This document shows positions 44,029-52,274 of a DNA stretch of 64,000 nucleotides, piece by piece. The notes beneath the pieces were generated by a model. It saw only the letters and a program-made list of their open reading frames with translations, searched no databases and was not told the DNA's origin. This stretch comes from JAOSJL01 sp963704035 (GTDB lineage Bacteria; Actinomycetota; Acidimicrobiia; IMCC26256; JAOSJL01). The first letter of the stretch is position 1, and each line of letters starts with the position of its first letter. The stretch is from positions 1,237,134-1,301,133 of the forward strand of contig CAVPGR010000002.1 of the NCBI GenBank assembly GCA_963704035.1, read 5' to 3'. Made by a program: the position numbers and the translations under genes.

Positions 44029-44786
44029 GGTCGTCCCTCCATGGAACTGACCACAGTACCGATGGGTTCGCCGACCAGCGCACGTGCGATGTTTCCGGGC
44101 TTCGTGACGTCGAAGACCACGATCGGCAACTCGTTGTCGCGACAGAACGTGATGGCCGTCGAGTCCATCACCTTGAGATCGCGGGTGAGCACTTCGTGGT
44201 GGCTGATGCGCTCCAGCTTTTCGGCTGTCGGGTCCGTGAGCGGATCGGCGCTGTAGACGCCGTCGACGCCGGAGTGCGTTCCCTTGAGGACCGCGCCGGC
44301 GCCTATCTCGGCCGCTCGCAGGGCCGCTGTCGTGTCAGTCGTGAAGTAGGGGTTGCCGGTACCGGCTGCGAACACGACGATGCGGCCCTTCTCCATGTGG
44401 CGGATCGCCCGGAGCGGGATGTAGGGCTCGGCGACCTGCGCCATCGAAATGGCCGTCTGCACCCGCGTCGCCTGTCCGCCGGCCTCGAGAGCGTCCTGGA
44501 GAGCCAGTGCGTTGATGACGGTCGCGAGCATGCCCATGTAATCGGCCCGGGCGCGATCCATGCCGCGCGTCGCTCCACCGAGACCTCGGAAGATGTTGCC
44601 GCCACCGACCACGACCGCGATCTCCACGTCGAGATCGCGACGGGCTTCACTGACCTCCTCAGCGATCCGGGCGACGATCGCGGCGTCGATGCCGTAGCTC
44701 GTCTCGACGTCGGCGAACGCCTCACCGGAGAGCTTCAGCACGACCCGCCGGAACCGGCTCGTGGGGCTCCCGTTACCGTCGGTCAT
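44025..44786 (-). CDS. pyrH: UMP kinase
   Basis: Phosphorylates UMP to UDP, 253 residues. It belongs to the amino-acid-kinase fold with VLKLSGEAFA at the start and VVVGGGNIFRG next. MGMLATVINALALQDALE and KGTHSGVDGVYSADP follow. It ends GTVVSSMEGRP. The stop overlaps the ATG of the first 74-bp unit as ATGA. Its last codons are recognisably the source of the repeat tail. It follows tsf by 53 bp. Confidence 0.94.
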   Translation of the reverse strand: MTDGNGSPTSRFRRVVLKLSGEAFADVETSYGIDAAIVARIAEEVSEARRDLDVEIAVVVGGGNIFRGLGGATRGMDRARADYMGMLATVINALALQDALEAGGQATRVQTAISMAQVAEPYIPLRAIRHMEKGRIVVFAAGTGNPYFTTDTTAALRAAEIGAGAVLKGTHSGVDGVYSADPLTDPTAEKLERISHHEVLTRDLKVMDSTAITFCRDNELPIVVFDVTKPGNIARALVGEPIGTVVSSMEGRP

Positions 44787-44839
44787 TTCCGCTCCCGTGC
44801 TGAGCGCCGCGGGTGCCCGCGAGGCCGTCGAGTCGCTGA

Positions 44840-45685
44840 CTATTCCTCACCGATCTTGACGCGCGCGAACCGGCGGATGTGGGCATCGCCACCGAGATCT
44901 TCCAACAGCGAGCCCACGGAGCGCTTGGGCTCCTTGACGAAGCCCTGATCGAGAAGCACGCGCTCCTTGAACCAACCGTTCATCCGTCCGTCGACGATCT
45001 TCGGAAGCGCCCGTTCGGGCTTGCCCTCGTTCCGACTCAGATTCTCGAAGACATCGCGCTCGGCCGCGACGACGCTCTCGGGTACGTCGTCGCGGGTGAG
45101 GTACGCGGGAGCAGCTGACGCAATGTGCAGCGCGATGTCGTGCGCCACCTCGCGGGCCTTGTCGTCAGAGGGATCGACACCACCCAGTTCGACGAGGACA
45201 CCGATCGTGCCGCGGTCGTTCTGGATGTGCTTGTAGGAATCGATGAGCCCGTCATCGCTCGTGTACCGCACGACCCGACCGAGACCGATGTTCTCGCCCA
45301 GGCGACCGGCGGCCTCCTTGACGACCTCGCCGGCCGTCGAGTCGCGCAGCGGCTGAGCCTCGATGTCGGCGTCGCCGTGTTCGGCCACCGTGTGGACGAC
45401 CTCGTCGAGCAGGTCGGCGAAGTCGGAACCCTTGGCGACGAAGTCGGTCTCACAGGTGAGCTCGGCGAGTGCACCGAGCCCGCCGTCGACCATGACGTCG
45501 ACAGCGCCTTCTTCGGCGGCCCGCCCGGCACGCTTGCCCGCCTGGGCGAGACCGCGCTCACGCAACCACAGCTTGGCGGCGTCGACGTCGCCGTCGGACT
45601 CCTCCAAGGCCTTCTTGGCATCCATCATTCCGGCGCCGGTCTGCTTGCGCAGCGCCGCCACATCCTTCGCAGCGATCGATCCCAC
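44840..45685 (-). CDS. tsf: Translation elongation factor Ts
   Basis: Guanine-nucleotide exchange factor for EF-Tu, 281 residues. The N-terminal UBA-like part AKDVAALRKQTGAGMMDAKKAL is diagnostic. The core has LTCETDFVAKG and NIGLGRVVRY. It ends in a helical tail before the stop. The GTG start lies 3 bp after the rpsB stop, so the two are co-transcribed. Confidence 0.94.
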   Translation of the reverse strand: MGSIAAKDVAALRKQTGAGMMDAKKALEESDGDVDAAKLWLRERGLAQAGKRAGRAAEEGAVDVMVDGGLGALAELTCETDFVAKGSDFADLLDEVVHTVAEHGDADIEAQPLRDSTAGEVVKEAAGRLGENIGLGRVVRYTSDDGLIDSYKHIQNDRGTIGVLVELGGVDPSDDKAREVAHDIALHIASAAPAYLTRDDVPESVVAAERDVFENLSRNEGKPERALPKIVDGRMNGWFKERVLLDQGFVKEPKRSVGSLLEDLGGDAHIRRFARVKIGEE

Positions 45686-45688
45686 CGC

Positions 45689-46744
45689 TTATCCGTTCTC
45701 CTCGTTGCCCGCTTCGGGCTCGTCGGCGACCGCAGGCTTCGGGGCCGCAGGCTTCGGGGCCTCATCCTGCTTCGCAGCTTCTTCCTGCTTCGCAGCTTCT
45801 TCGGGCTTCACAGCTTCTTCGTGCTTCGGAGGCGTACTGGTCTTGGCGGCCTCTTTGGCCTCGAGCAGGCGTTCCTCTCGCACCTTCTGCGCGGCGGCGG
45901 CCTCCTGGCGGGCCTTGGCCTGCTCGTCGGCGCGACGCTTCGCCTCCTCGGGATCGAGCGGTGGTGGCGCCGGTACCTTCGCCTTCTGCTCGGCCTTCTG
46001 TGACTCCTTCTCCGCGTCAGCCTGTTGTGCGGCCTCTTCCTCGACACGGCCCTTCGCCTGCGCTATCTGGCGGCCCTCGACTGCCGCGTCCGCGATCACA
46101 CGGGTGAGCAACTGCGCGGCGCGAATGGCGTCGTCGTTGCCCGGGATGACGTGGTCGATGATGTCGGGGTCGCAGTTCGTATCGACGACGGCAACGATCG
46201 GGATTCCCAGCCGTTGCGCCTCGGTGACCGCGATGTGCTCCTTTTGCGTGTCGATGATGAACACCACGTCAGGGAGCTTGCGGAGATCCTGGATCCCTCC
46301 GAGGTTGCGCTTGAGCTTGGTCAGCTCGCGGGTGATCCGCAGCGCCTCCTTCTTGGGCATCTGCTCTGTCTCGCCGGTGACGACCTGCTGTTCGAGCTCG
46401 CGGAGCTTCGAGACCCGTGAGTGCACCGTCGAGAAGTTGGTGAGCATCCCGCCGAGCCAACGGAAGTTGACGTACGGCATGCCGCAGCGCCCAGCTTCGC
46501 GCTCGACCGCCTCCTGGGCCTGCTTCTTCGTACCCACGAACAGGACGGTGCCGCCGTCCTCCACCGTCGACCGCACGAAGCGGTAGGCGGTGTCGATGGC
46601 CTCCAGCGTCTGCTGCAGGTTGACGATGTAGATCCCGTTGCGCTCGCCGAAGATGTAGCGACGCATCTTCGGATTCCAGCGCCGGGTCTGATGACCGAAG
46701 TGGACTCCGGCCTCGAGCAACTGCTTCATCGTGACGACAGCCAC
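45689..46744 (-). CDS. rpsB: 30S ribosomal protein S2 with long C-terminal extension
   Basis: Platform protein of the small subunit, 351 residues. The core is normal: KQLLEAGVHFGHQTRRWNP, FVGTKKQAQEAVERE, WLGGMLTNF and IPGNDDAIRAAQLL. After about residue 225, where many S2 proteins end soon, comes a 120-residue Ala/Glu/Lys-rich tail with near-repeats EEAAKQEEAAKQDEA. GTG 46744 has AAGGA 6-7 nt upstream, and the next residues AVVTMKQ are typical of actinobacterial S2. It is the first gene of the rpsB-tsf-pyrH-frr unit. Confidence 0.94.
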   Translation of the reverse strand: MAVVTMKQLLEAGVHFGHQTRRWNPKMRRYIFGERNGIYIVNLQQTLEAIDTAYRFVRSTVEDGGTVLFVGTKKQAQEAVEREAGRCGMPYVNFRWLGGMLTNFSTVHSRVSKLRELEQQVVTGETEQMPKKEALRITRELTKLKRNLGGIQDLRKLPDVVFIIDTQKEHIAVTEAQRLGIPIVAVVDTNCDPDIIDHVIPGNDDAIRAAQLLTRVIADAAVEGRQIAQAKGRVEEEAAQQADAEKESQKAEQKAKVPAPPPLDPEEAKRRADEQAKARQEAAAAQKVREERLLEAKEAAKTSTPPKHEEAVKPEEAAKQEEAAKQDEAPKPAAPKPAVADEPEAGNEENG

Positions 46745-46848
46745 GTGTGTTCCTTCCCCTGGTTGAACGTCGGCCCGCCGCACCCCCGAGGGAGTGACCA
46801 TGGGTGGCAGACCTGTGAAGTACGGACCCGGGGGCCCGCCGGCGAAGC

Positions 46849-46854
46849 AGTGTA
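46849..46854 (-). promoter_or_regulatory. -10 box for rpsB-tsf
   Basis: TACACT on the minus strand, about 105 nt before the rpsB start. A short hairpin with GGGTC / GACCC arms upstream of it (around 46884-46902) may terminate transcription from the PQQ-like gene. Confidence 0.45.
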
Positions 46855-46909
46855 GTACCGCTTCTGCGGCATTCCCCTGCCGGACAGGGTCCGCGACCCC
46901 TGCCGGAAC

Positions 46910-48094
46910 TCAGGGGATGGCCACCCCCTCCACCATCCCGGGACCGGAGAGCCGCAGGCCGGTCACGAGGTGTTCCCTGCCGTAGGCCGTCGCCACGACG
47001 AAGGCATCGGCGTCACTGACGTCCACGAGACCTCCATCGGTTCTGTCGAGAGCAACCGCCCGGCCGTCGGTCGTCGTCACGACGACCTGATTCCGTGTGA
47101 CCGTCGGCGATCCCCGGAGAACCGGGACACCGAGATCGCGTGACCAGAGACGCTCGCCATCGGAGGCCGCCAGGGCGTGGACCACCCCCAGACGGTCGGC
47201 GACGATCACCTGCTCGTCGTCCACGACCGGTGCCACGTCGGGCGTGAAGCCGGCCCCGACCGTCGCGGTCCAGAGCGGGCGACCGTGGCCCGGATCGAGC
47301 GCCAGAATCCCTCCGCGCCCGTCGCCCACGACCACGCCGGCTGATGAGTCGACGCTCGCTGCCGCCGGGGCCGACGATGCCGCGCCGAGCTCGCGCTCCC
47401 AGACCACCTCCCCGTCGGTCACACGCAGAGCGGCGATCGTGGCGGACCGCTCCCCGTGCGACACCACGACGACGAGGTGTTCGCCTCCAGCCATCGCGGG
47501 CGGGATCCCCACCGGAACGGAGCGGACCGCTCCGGGACGCTGCACCGACCAGCGACGGCTTCCCTCGTCGGGTTCGAAGGCTGCCAGCGTCCCGTCCCAC
47601 GAGCCTGCGAGAACGGCGCCGGGGGCCGAACCATCGACCGAAGCTCCGCTCCACGCCACGGGTCCGGGACCCGCGATCGGGGCCTCCCACAGGAGCGAGC
47701 CGTCGGCAGAGTCGAGAACGATCGCGCGCTCCCTACCGCGCAGGGCCAGGCGATCGCCGGACAACGCGGGGCGATCCGTGCCGAGATCTCCGAGTTCGTG
47801 TGCCCACAGTGGTGACCCCGATCCCGGATCGAGGGCCGTCACCACCGAGTTGGCGGAGATGGTCACCGTCAACTCGTCGTCACCCGCGAGGGCGCCGACC
47901 GACCCGGGGACCTCCAGCCGCCAGCCGACCCGACCCGTGTCATCCGCGCCGGAGGCGCCGTCGTCCGACCCGCTCGGTGCCGACATCCCTCCCCCGACCG
48001 GCGCCATGGCACCCCGCCACACCAGCCGAGCGCCGATCACGACCGCACCGACGAGCACCAACACCACCAGCCTTCTCGTCACTGTCCTTGTCAT
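46910..48094 (-). CDS. Membrane-anchored PQQ-like beta-propeller protein
   Basis: 394 residues. An N-terminal membrane helix (about residues 8-26) is followed by a short linker and then repeated propeller blades. The blades show the PQQ-repeat pattern: ALDPGSGSPLWAHELG, VLDSADGSLLWEAPI, ALRVTDGEVVWERELG, ALDPGHGRPLWTATVG and ALAASDGERLWSRDLG. There is no enzymatic dehydrogenase domain. It probably lies outside the membrane and acts as a binding or scaffold protein, similar in layout to BamB-like propellers. ATG 48094 overlaps the LytM-lipase stop as ATGA, implying a shared job with that protein. Confidence 0.8.
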   Translation of the reverse strand: MTRTVTRRLVVLVLVGAVVIGARLVWRGAMAPVGGGMSAPSGSDDGASGADDTGRVGWRLEVPGSVGALAGDDELTVTISANSVVTALDPGSGSPLWAHELGDLGTDRPALSGDRLALRGRERAIVLDSADGSLLWEAPIAGPGPVAWSGASVDGSAPGAVLAGSWDGTLAAFEPDEGSRRWSVQRPGAVRSVPVGIPPAMAGGEHLVVVVSHGERSATIAALRVTDGEVVWERELGAASSAPAAASVDSSAGVVVGDGRGGILALDPGHGRPLWTATVGAGFTPDVAPVVDDEQVIVADRLGVVHALAASDGERLWSRDLGVPVLRGSPTVTRNQVVVTTTDGRAVALDRTDGGLVDVSDADAFVVATAYGREHLVTGLRLSGPGMVEGVAIP

Positions 48095-50100
48095 GGGAGC
48101 TCTCCTCCGAACGGAGCGCCGCCCACGGCACCCAGCTCGTGCTCGACGCCGCTGATCACGACCGGCTCCACCTCGCCGCGCAGATGCGAGAGGAGGGACC
48201 GGCACGCCGGTGGTCGTCCCTCGAGCGCGAGGCGAACCTCCCGGAGGGCTCCCGGATCCGACACGATGGCGCTGTGGTCCGAGAAGCCCGGCGGGTTCAC
48301 GACCGCGTCGGTCGTGCCCGGAGCGGAAATGCTGTCGGCGGGCACGATGAAATCGTCGAACGCACCGATCGACCGGATCTCCAGTCCCTCGGGGAGGCGA
48401 CTCTGCTCGAGACGCCGCATCAGCTCGGAACCCTCGGCGAGCTGCTCGGTCACCGGAGCGTCCAGCGGAGGGAACAGGGACCCGTCTCCGACAAGAGTCG
48501 TCGCCACCGGAGCGAGCGGCCCCGAGGCCAGGTCGCGCCCTGCCGTAGCGGCAGGAGCTCCCGTAAGGGGCGACGACAACGTGACCACCCGACCGAGCGG
48601 TGGGTACGCCGGATCCTTCTCGTCGTAGACCAATTGGAGAAAGGTCCGCACGACCACGCCACCGAGCGAGTGAGCAAGGAGGTCGACCGGCCGATCGGGA
48701 TCGTCGACGGCTCGGCGACGGAGCTGTTCACCGAGACGCTCGGCTGCGACGAACGGATCGATCCACGTGTCGGACGCGGCGTAGCCCGCACCGTCCGAGT
48801 CGGCACCGGAGTAGTCGAAGTACGCCACGTCGGTGTCGTCGTATCCGATGAGATCGGTAGGGATCCCCACGGAGGTCCCTCCCTCGGACAGGGAACTGTT
48901 CACTCCGGCCACGACCGTGACGGCGTTTCCCGATCCGCCGGTGCCGTCGGCGGGAGACGCGTCGCTGGTGCAGTCGCCGGTGGCGAAGCTCCACAGGCCA
49001 CGGGCGGAGCCCGCCGCCACGTCGCGCCCGATCGTGATGCCCGGCTCCAGCAGCGGGAGGAGCGGCAGCGTGGGAGCAAGGGTTCGCGCCGTCGCATCGA
49101 GGGCGAGGTCGGCAGCCAGATCGAGCGCCAGGTCGTCGGCCCGTCCGGCGAGGTTCCAGGCGAGGTCGATTCCGTCTCCGCCCACTGCGGTAACGCCGTT
49201 CACACTCCAGCGGGCCACACCACCACCGACATCGCCCACTCGTCGGGCGAACGACGGCCCGCCGTGGAGGGCATCGCTCACGATCCAGACCGGGAGGTCG
49301 TCGACGTCGATCTCGGGGAGATCCGGGGCGTCGGGGATCTCGGGAACGGGAAGCACCGGCGGATCGGGTAGCCGGGGCGGGCCCGGGAGCTCGGGGGCGT
49401 CGGGGAGGTCGGGAGGCTCCGGCTGCCGGACCTGGGTCGCCGATCGGCCTGCCGGATCGCCGGGGTCTTCGTTGGGGATCAGGCGAACGACGTCGGCCGG
49501 AACCCGTGTGGCGAACAGCATCATCGGATCGAGGTAGACGTCGCCCGAGCGAAGCCCCATGTGCAACAGAGGGCTGCGGCCGTGCCCGCGAGATCCCGAC
49601 ACTCCGATCACGGCACCCGCGTCGACGAGATCTCCCTTCGCGACGTCGACACGGCCCAGGAAGGAATACGACGTGCGCAGTCCGTTCCCGTGGAGGACAG
49701 TGACGTGGAGCCCGCCGGCGACGTTGCCGGCGAACTCCACGCGACCAGGCCCCGCGGCACGCACAGTCGTACCGGTGGCGGCGGCGAAATCAACACCCCG
49801 GTGACCGGCCCCGTAGACGGAAGCGGGGGGCTCGAACTCCCGTCGGACGGGACCCGGAACCGGCCGTACCCAGCCCGTCGTCGAGGTCTCAGGAGCCGAG
49901 GTCTCGGGAACGGACGGCGACGGCGCTGCCGAGGCCGGGGCCGCGGACAGGAGCAGCAGCACCGCGGGGACCGCGGGGACCGCGAGCAGCAGTGCTGCCG
50001 CCACGAGGGCGGCGACGCTTCCGCGACGACGGAACCCGGACAAGACGTGAACGCATTCATGAGCGCGCGCGTAGAAGCAGAAAACGGAGAACGGGTCCAT
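48091..50100 (-). CDS. Secreted fusion of a degenerate M23/LytM domain and an alpha/beta-hydrolase
   Basis: About 669 residues. A hydrophobic signal or anchor segment lies at about 28-58. The LytM-like domain is near 85-195 with HRGVDFAAATGTTV (zinc residues His100 and Asp104 kept). The catalytic His of the YxHL motif is Phe147, and the first His of HxH is Leu178, so it is probably inactive as an endopeptidase. A Pro-rich linker follows. The C-terminal half has LLAHSLGGVVVR, the nucleophile elbow of a lipase/esterase (Ser near residue 476). The exact start is uncertain: the first 19 codons look poorly coding, and TTG 50043 is an alternative. Confidence 0.78.
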   Translation of the reverse strand: MDPFSVFCFYARAHECVHVLSGFRRRGSVAALVAAALLLAVPAVPAVLLLLSAAPASAAPSPSVPETSAPETSTTGWVRPVPGPVRREFEPPASVYGAGHRGVDFAAATGTTVRAAGPGRVEFAGNVAGGLHVTVLHGNGLRTSYSFLGRVDVAKGDLVDAGAVIGVSGSRGHGRSPLLHMGLRSGDVYLDPMMLFATRVPADVVRLIPNEDPGDPAGRSATQVRQPEPPDLPDAPELPGPPRLPDPPVLPVPEIPDAPDLPEIDVDDLPVWIVSDALHGGPSFARRVGDVGGGVARWSVNGVTAVGGDGIDLAWNLAGRADDLALDLAADLALDATARTLAPTLPLLPLLEPGITIGRDVAAGSARGLWSFATGDCTSDASPADGTGGSGNAVTVVAGVNSSLSEGGTSVGIPTDLIGYDDTDVAYFDYSGADSDGAGYAASDTWIDPFVAAERLGEQLRRRAVDDPDRPVDLLAHSLGGVVVRTFLQLVYDEKDPAYPPLGRVVTLSSPLTGAPAATAGRDLASGPLAPVATTLVGDGSLFPPLDAPVTEQLAEGSELMRRLEQSRLPEGLEIRSIGAFDDFIVPADSISAPGTTDAVVNPPGFSDHSAIVSDPGALREVRLALEGRPPACRSLLSHLRGEVEPVVISGVEHELGAVGGAPFGGELP

Positions 50101-50249
50101 CGCACCCCCGGCGGTCGGTCCGACTCGGCACGGGGGAAGCGCCGGGGAGTGCGGGAACGAACCTAGCGCGCGCGTGCGGCGATGAGAAGAGAAACTTTTC
50201 GAAATCGGCGCTCGCGACCGGGCCCCGATTCAGGTGGGTGAACCGTCCC

Positions 50250-51059
50250 TCAGGAAGCCGCGTTGCGCTCGGGATCGGAGAGGCGGGCGCGCATCTGGAG
50301 GATCGCCTTGGTGTGGATCTGACAGACCCGGCTCTCGGTCACGCCGAGGACCTCGCCGATCTCGGAGAGCGTGAGACCCTCGTAGTAGTAGAGCGTCAAC
50401 ACCAGCCGCTCCCGGTCGGGCATCCGGTTGATGGCGTCGGCGAGGACGTGTTTCATCTCCTCGATCTCGAAGGCCTGCACGGGATCGTGGGCCGGGTCCT
50501 TGACCGAGATCGTGTCGCCGATGGTGTTGCCGGCCTCCCGGTCCTGTCCGGCGACGAGCTCCTCGAGTGCCACGAGACCCACGAACGAGACCTGTGACAG
50601 CACGGCGGCCAGTTCCTCGGGCTCCATCCCGAGCTCGGTGGCGACCTCGGATTCCTCGGGAGTTCGGTGGAGCTCGTTCTCGAGCTTGGAGTAGGCACGC
50701 TCGATCGCCCGCGCCTTGGCCCGCACCGATCGCGGCACCCAGTCGAACGAACGCAGCTCGTCGATGATCGCACCCTTGATACGGGAGATCGCGTAGGTCT
50801 CGAACTTGAAGCCACGCTCGGGTTCGAACTTGTCGATGGCGTCGATGAGACCGAACACGCCGTAGCTGACGAGGTCGGACTGCTCGACGCTCTGAGGGAG
50901 ACCGGCGGCGACACGCCCGGCGACGAACTTGACGATCGGCGAGTAGTGGAGGATCAGGCGCTCGCGGGCCTGCGCGCTGTGCGAATCCTTGTACTCGATC
51001 CAGAGACCGTCGACGACCTCCGCCACGTCCTCGGTGGCCGTACCCGAACGGTCAGGCAC
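50250..51059 (-). CDS. whiG: Sigma-28 family RNA polymerase sigma factor (WhiG/FliA type)
   Basis: 269 residues. Region 2 has SDLVSYGVFGLIDAIDKFEPERGFKFETYA in pieces and RIKGAIIDELRSFDWVPRSVR. Region 3 is intact. Region 4 carries LTLSEIGEVLGVTESRVCQ as the -35 recognition helix. Length and motifs match WhiG/FliA. GTG 51059 overlaps the xerD stop by 8 bp. No flagellar genes are in view, so a developmental or envelope role is more likely; the cell-envelope genes immediately downstream fit that inference. Confidence 0.9.
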   Translation of the reverse strand: MPDRSGTATEDVAEVVDGLWIEYKDSHSAQARERLILHYSPIVKFVAGRVAAGLPQSVEQSDLVSYGVFGLIDAIDKFEPERGFKFETYAISRIKGAIIDELRSFDWVPRSVRAKARAIERAYSKLENELHRTPEESEVATELGMEPEELAAVLSQVSFVGLVALEELVAGQDREAGNTIGDTISVKDPAHDPVQAFEIEEMKHVLADAINRMPDRERLVLTLYYYEGLTLSEIGEVLGVTESRVCQIHTKAILQMRARLSDPERNAAS

Positions 51060-51963
51060 GGGGATGCGTCTCCTCGTAGACCGACCGCAGGCGCTCGCGG
51101 GTGAGGTGTGTGTAGACCTGGGTGGTGGCCAGATCCGCGTGCCCGAGCAGTTCCTGGACGACGCGCAGGTCGGCACCGCCTTCGAGCAGGTGCGTGGCGT
51201 ACGCGTGACGAAACGTGTGGGGAGGCAGGGAACGCCCGTCGGGAAGAGGGTGCCGGTCGAGGATGCGACGTGCGTCACGGACACCGAGGCGGCGACCACG
51301 AGTGTTGAGGAACAGCGCGTCGGACGGCGTGTCGTGCGTCTCGAGTTCGCCACGACCGTTGCTCCGGTACTCGACGAGCGCGTCGAGGGCAGGCTTTCCC
51401 ACTGGTAGGCGGCGCGCCTTTCCACCCTTTCCGGTGACGTCGATGAACGCCCGGTCGACGTGCACGTCGACGGGCCCGAGGCCGCAGCATTCGCCGATCC
51501 GGATCCCGGTTCCGTAGAGAAGCTCGAGCAGCGCCACGTCGCGCAGTGCCAGAGCGACGGCGCGCTCGTCGCCCTCGGCTCTCACGTCGTCGGCATGTGC
51601 GTGTGCTCCGTCGAGAAGCGCGACGGCCTCGTCGGATCGTGGCACCCGGGGAAGGCGCGCCGGGCCCCGCGGTGCGCGGAGGTGGCGGCCGGCGTCGGTG
51701 GTCACGACGCCGCGGCGGCGCAGGAACCGCAGAAACGAGCGCAGTGACGCGGCCTTGCGGGAGATCGTGCGCTTCGCGTAGCCCCGCGTCTGGAGGCTCG
51801 CGAGGTAGCGACGCGCGGTGCGCTGGTCACACGTGGACGGGTCGGGGCACCCTCCCCGCTCCGCCCAGTCCACGAACTGGCGAACGTCCCGCTCGTAGGC
51901 CGCCCGCGTGTCGGGCCGCGCTGCGGTGAGGGACGCCACGAACCCGTCGACATCCCAGGTCAT
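51052..51963 (-). CDS. xerD: Tyrosine recombinase of the XerC/XerD type
   Basis: 303 residues. The N-terminal SAM-like domain binds the core site. The catalytic residues are Arg155 (GTGIRIGE), His249 and Arg252 (PPHTFRHAYATH), His275 (ELLGH) and the nucleophile Tyr284 (TTQVYTH). The size and lack of extra domains fit chromosome dimer resolution rather than a phage integrase. ATG 51963 is leaderless behind a strong promoter. It is the first gene of the xerD-whiG unit. Confidence 0.9.
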   Translation of the reverse strand: MTWDVDGFVASLTAARPDTRAAYERDVRQFVDWAERGGCPDPSTCDQRTARRYLASLQTRGYAKRTISRKAASLRSFLRFLRRRGVVTTDAGRHLRAPRGPARLPRVPRSDEAVALLDGAHAHADDVRAEGDERAVALALRDVALLELLYGTGIRIGECCGLGPVDVHVDRAFIDVTGKGGKARRLPVGKPALDALVEYRSNGRGELETHDTPSDALFLNTRGRRLGVRDARRILDRHPLPDGRSLPPHTFRHAYATHLLEGGADLRVVQELLGHADLATTQVYTHLTRERLRSVYEETHPRA

Positions 51964-51969
51964 GGTGTA

Positions 51970-51998
51970 ACGGTACGTGCCACACGGAAAGCGGTCAA
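51970..51998 (-). promoter_or_regulatory. Leaderless xerD promoter
   Basis: Minus strand: -35 TTGACC (51998-51993), 17-bp spacer, -10 TACCGT (51975-51970), 6 nt, ATG 51963. It is the clearest unregulated-looking promoter in the window. Confidence 0.68.
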
Positions 51999-52274
51999 AG
52001 ATGTGCGTAGAGCGCGAGAGGGAATCACGGTGCCCCCGATCATGTGTGCGAACGGTACCAACGGTCGTGGCGCATGCCGCGAACCCCCACCGGCCCGACG
52101 TCATGACGAAATGGGTCGCATTGTCGATGTCGCATCGTCGATGTCGCATCGCTCGATCATGGCTGTCACACCCGGCGCCTACGGTACGCACACCGTCGAG
52201 GAGCCGCGGTCACGGCCCTCCCGTTCCACTCGCCCGTGTGTTGCACCCGGGCGTGAGTACACCGGGAGGTCGTC
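51999..52274. other. Divergent intergenic region between xerD and comM
   Basis: It holds a 14-bp direct repeat GTCGATGTCGCATC (52123-52136 and 52137-52150), a TACGGT that could be a comM -10, and GGGAGG just before ATG 52275. I see no gene in it. The repeat is at a place where a regulator could act on both promoters. Confidence 0.45.
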
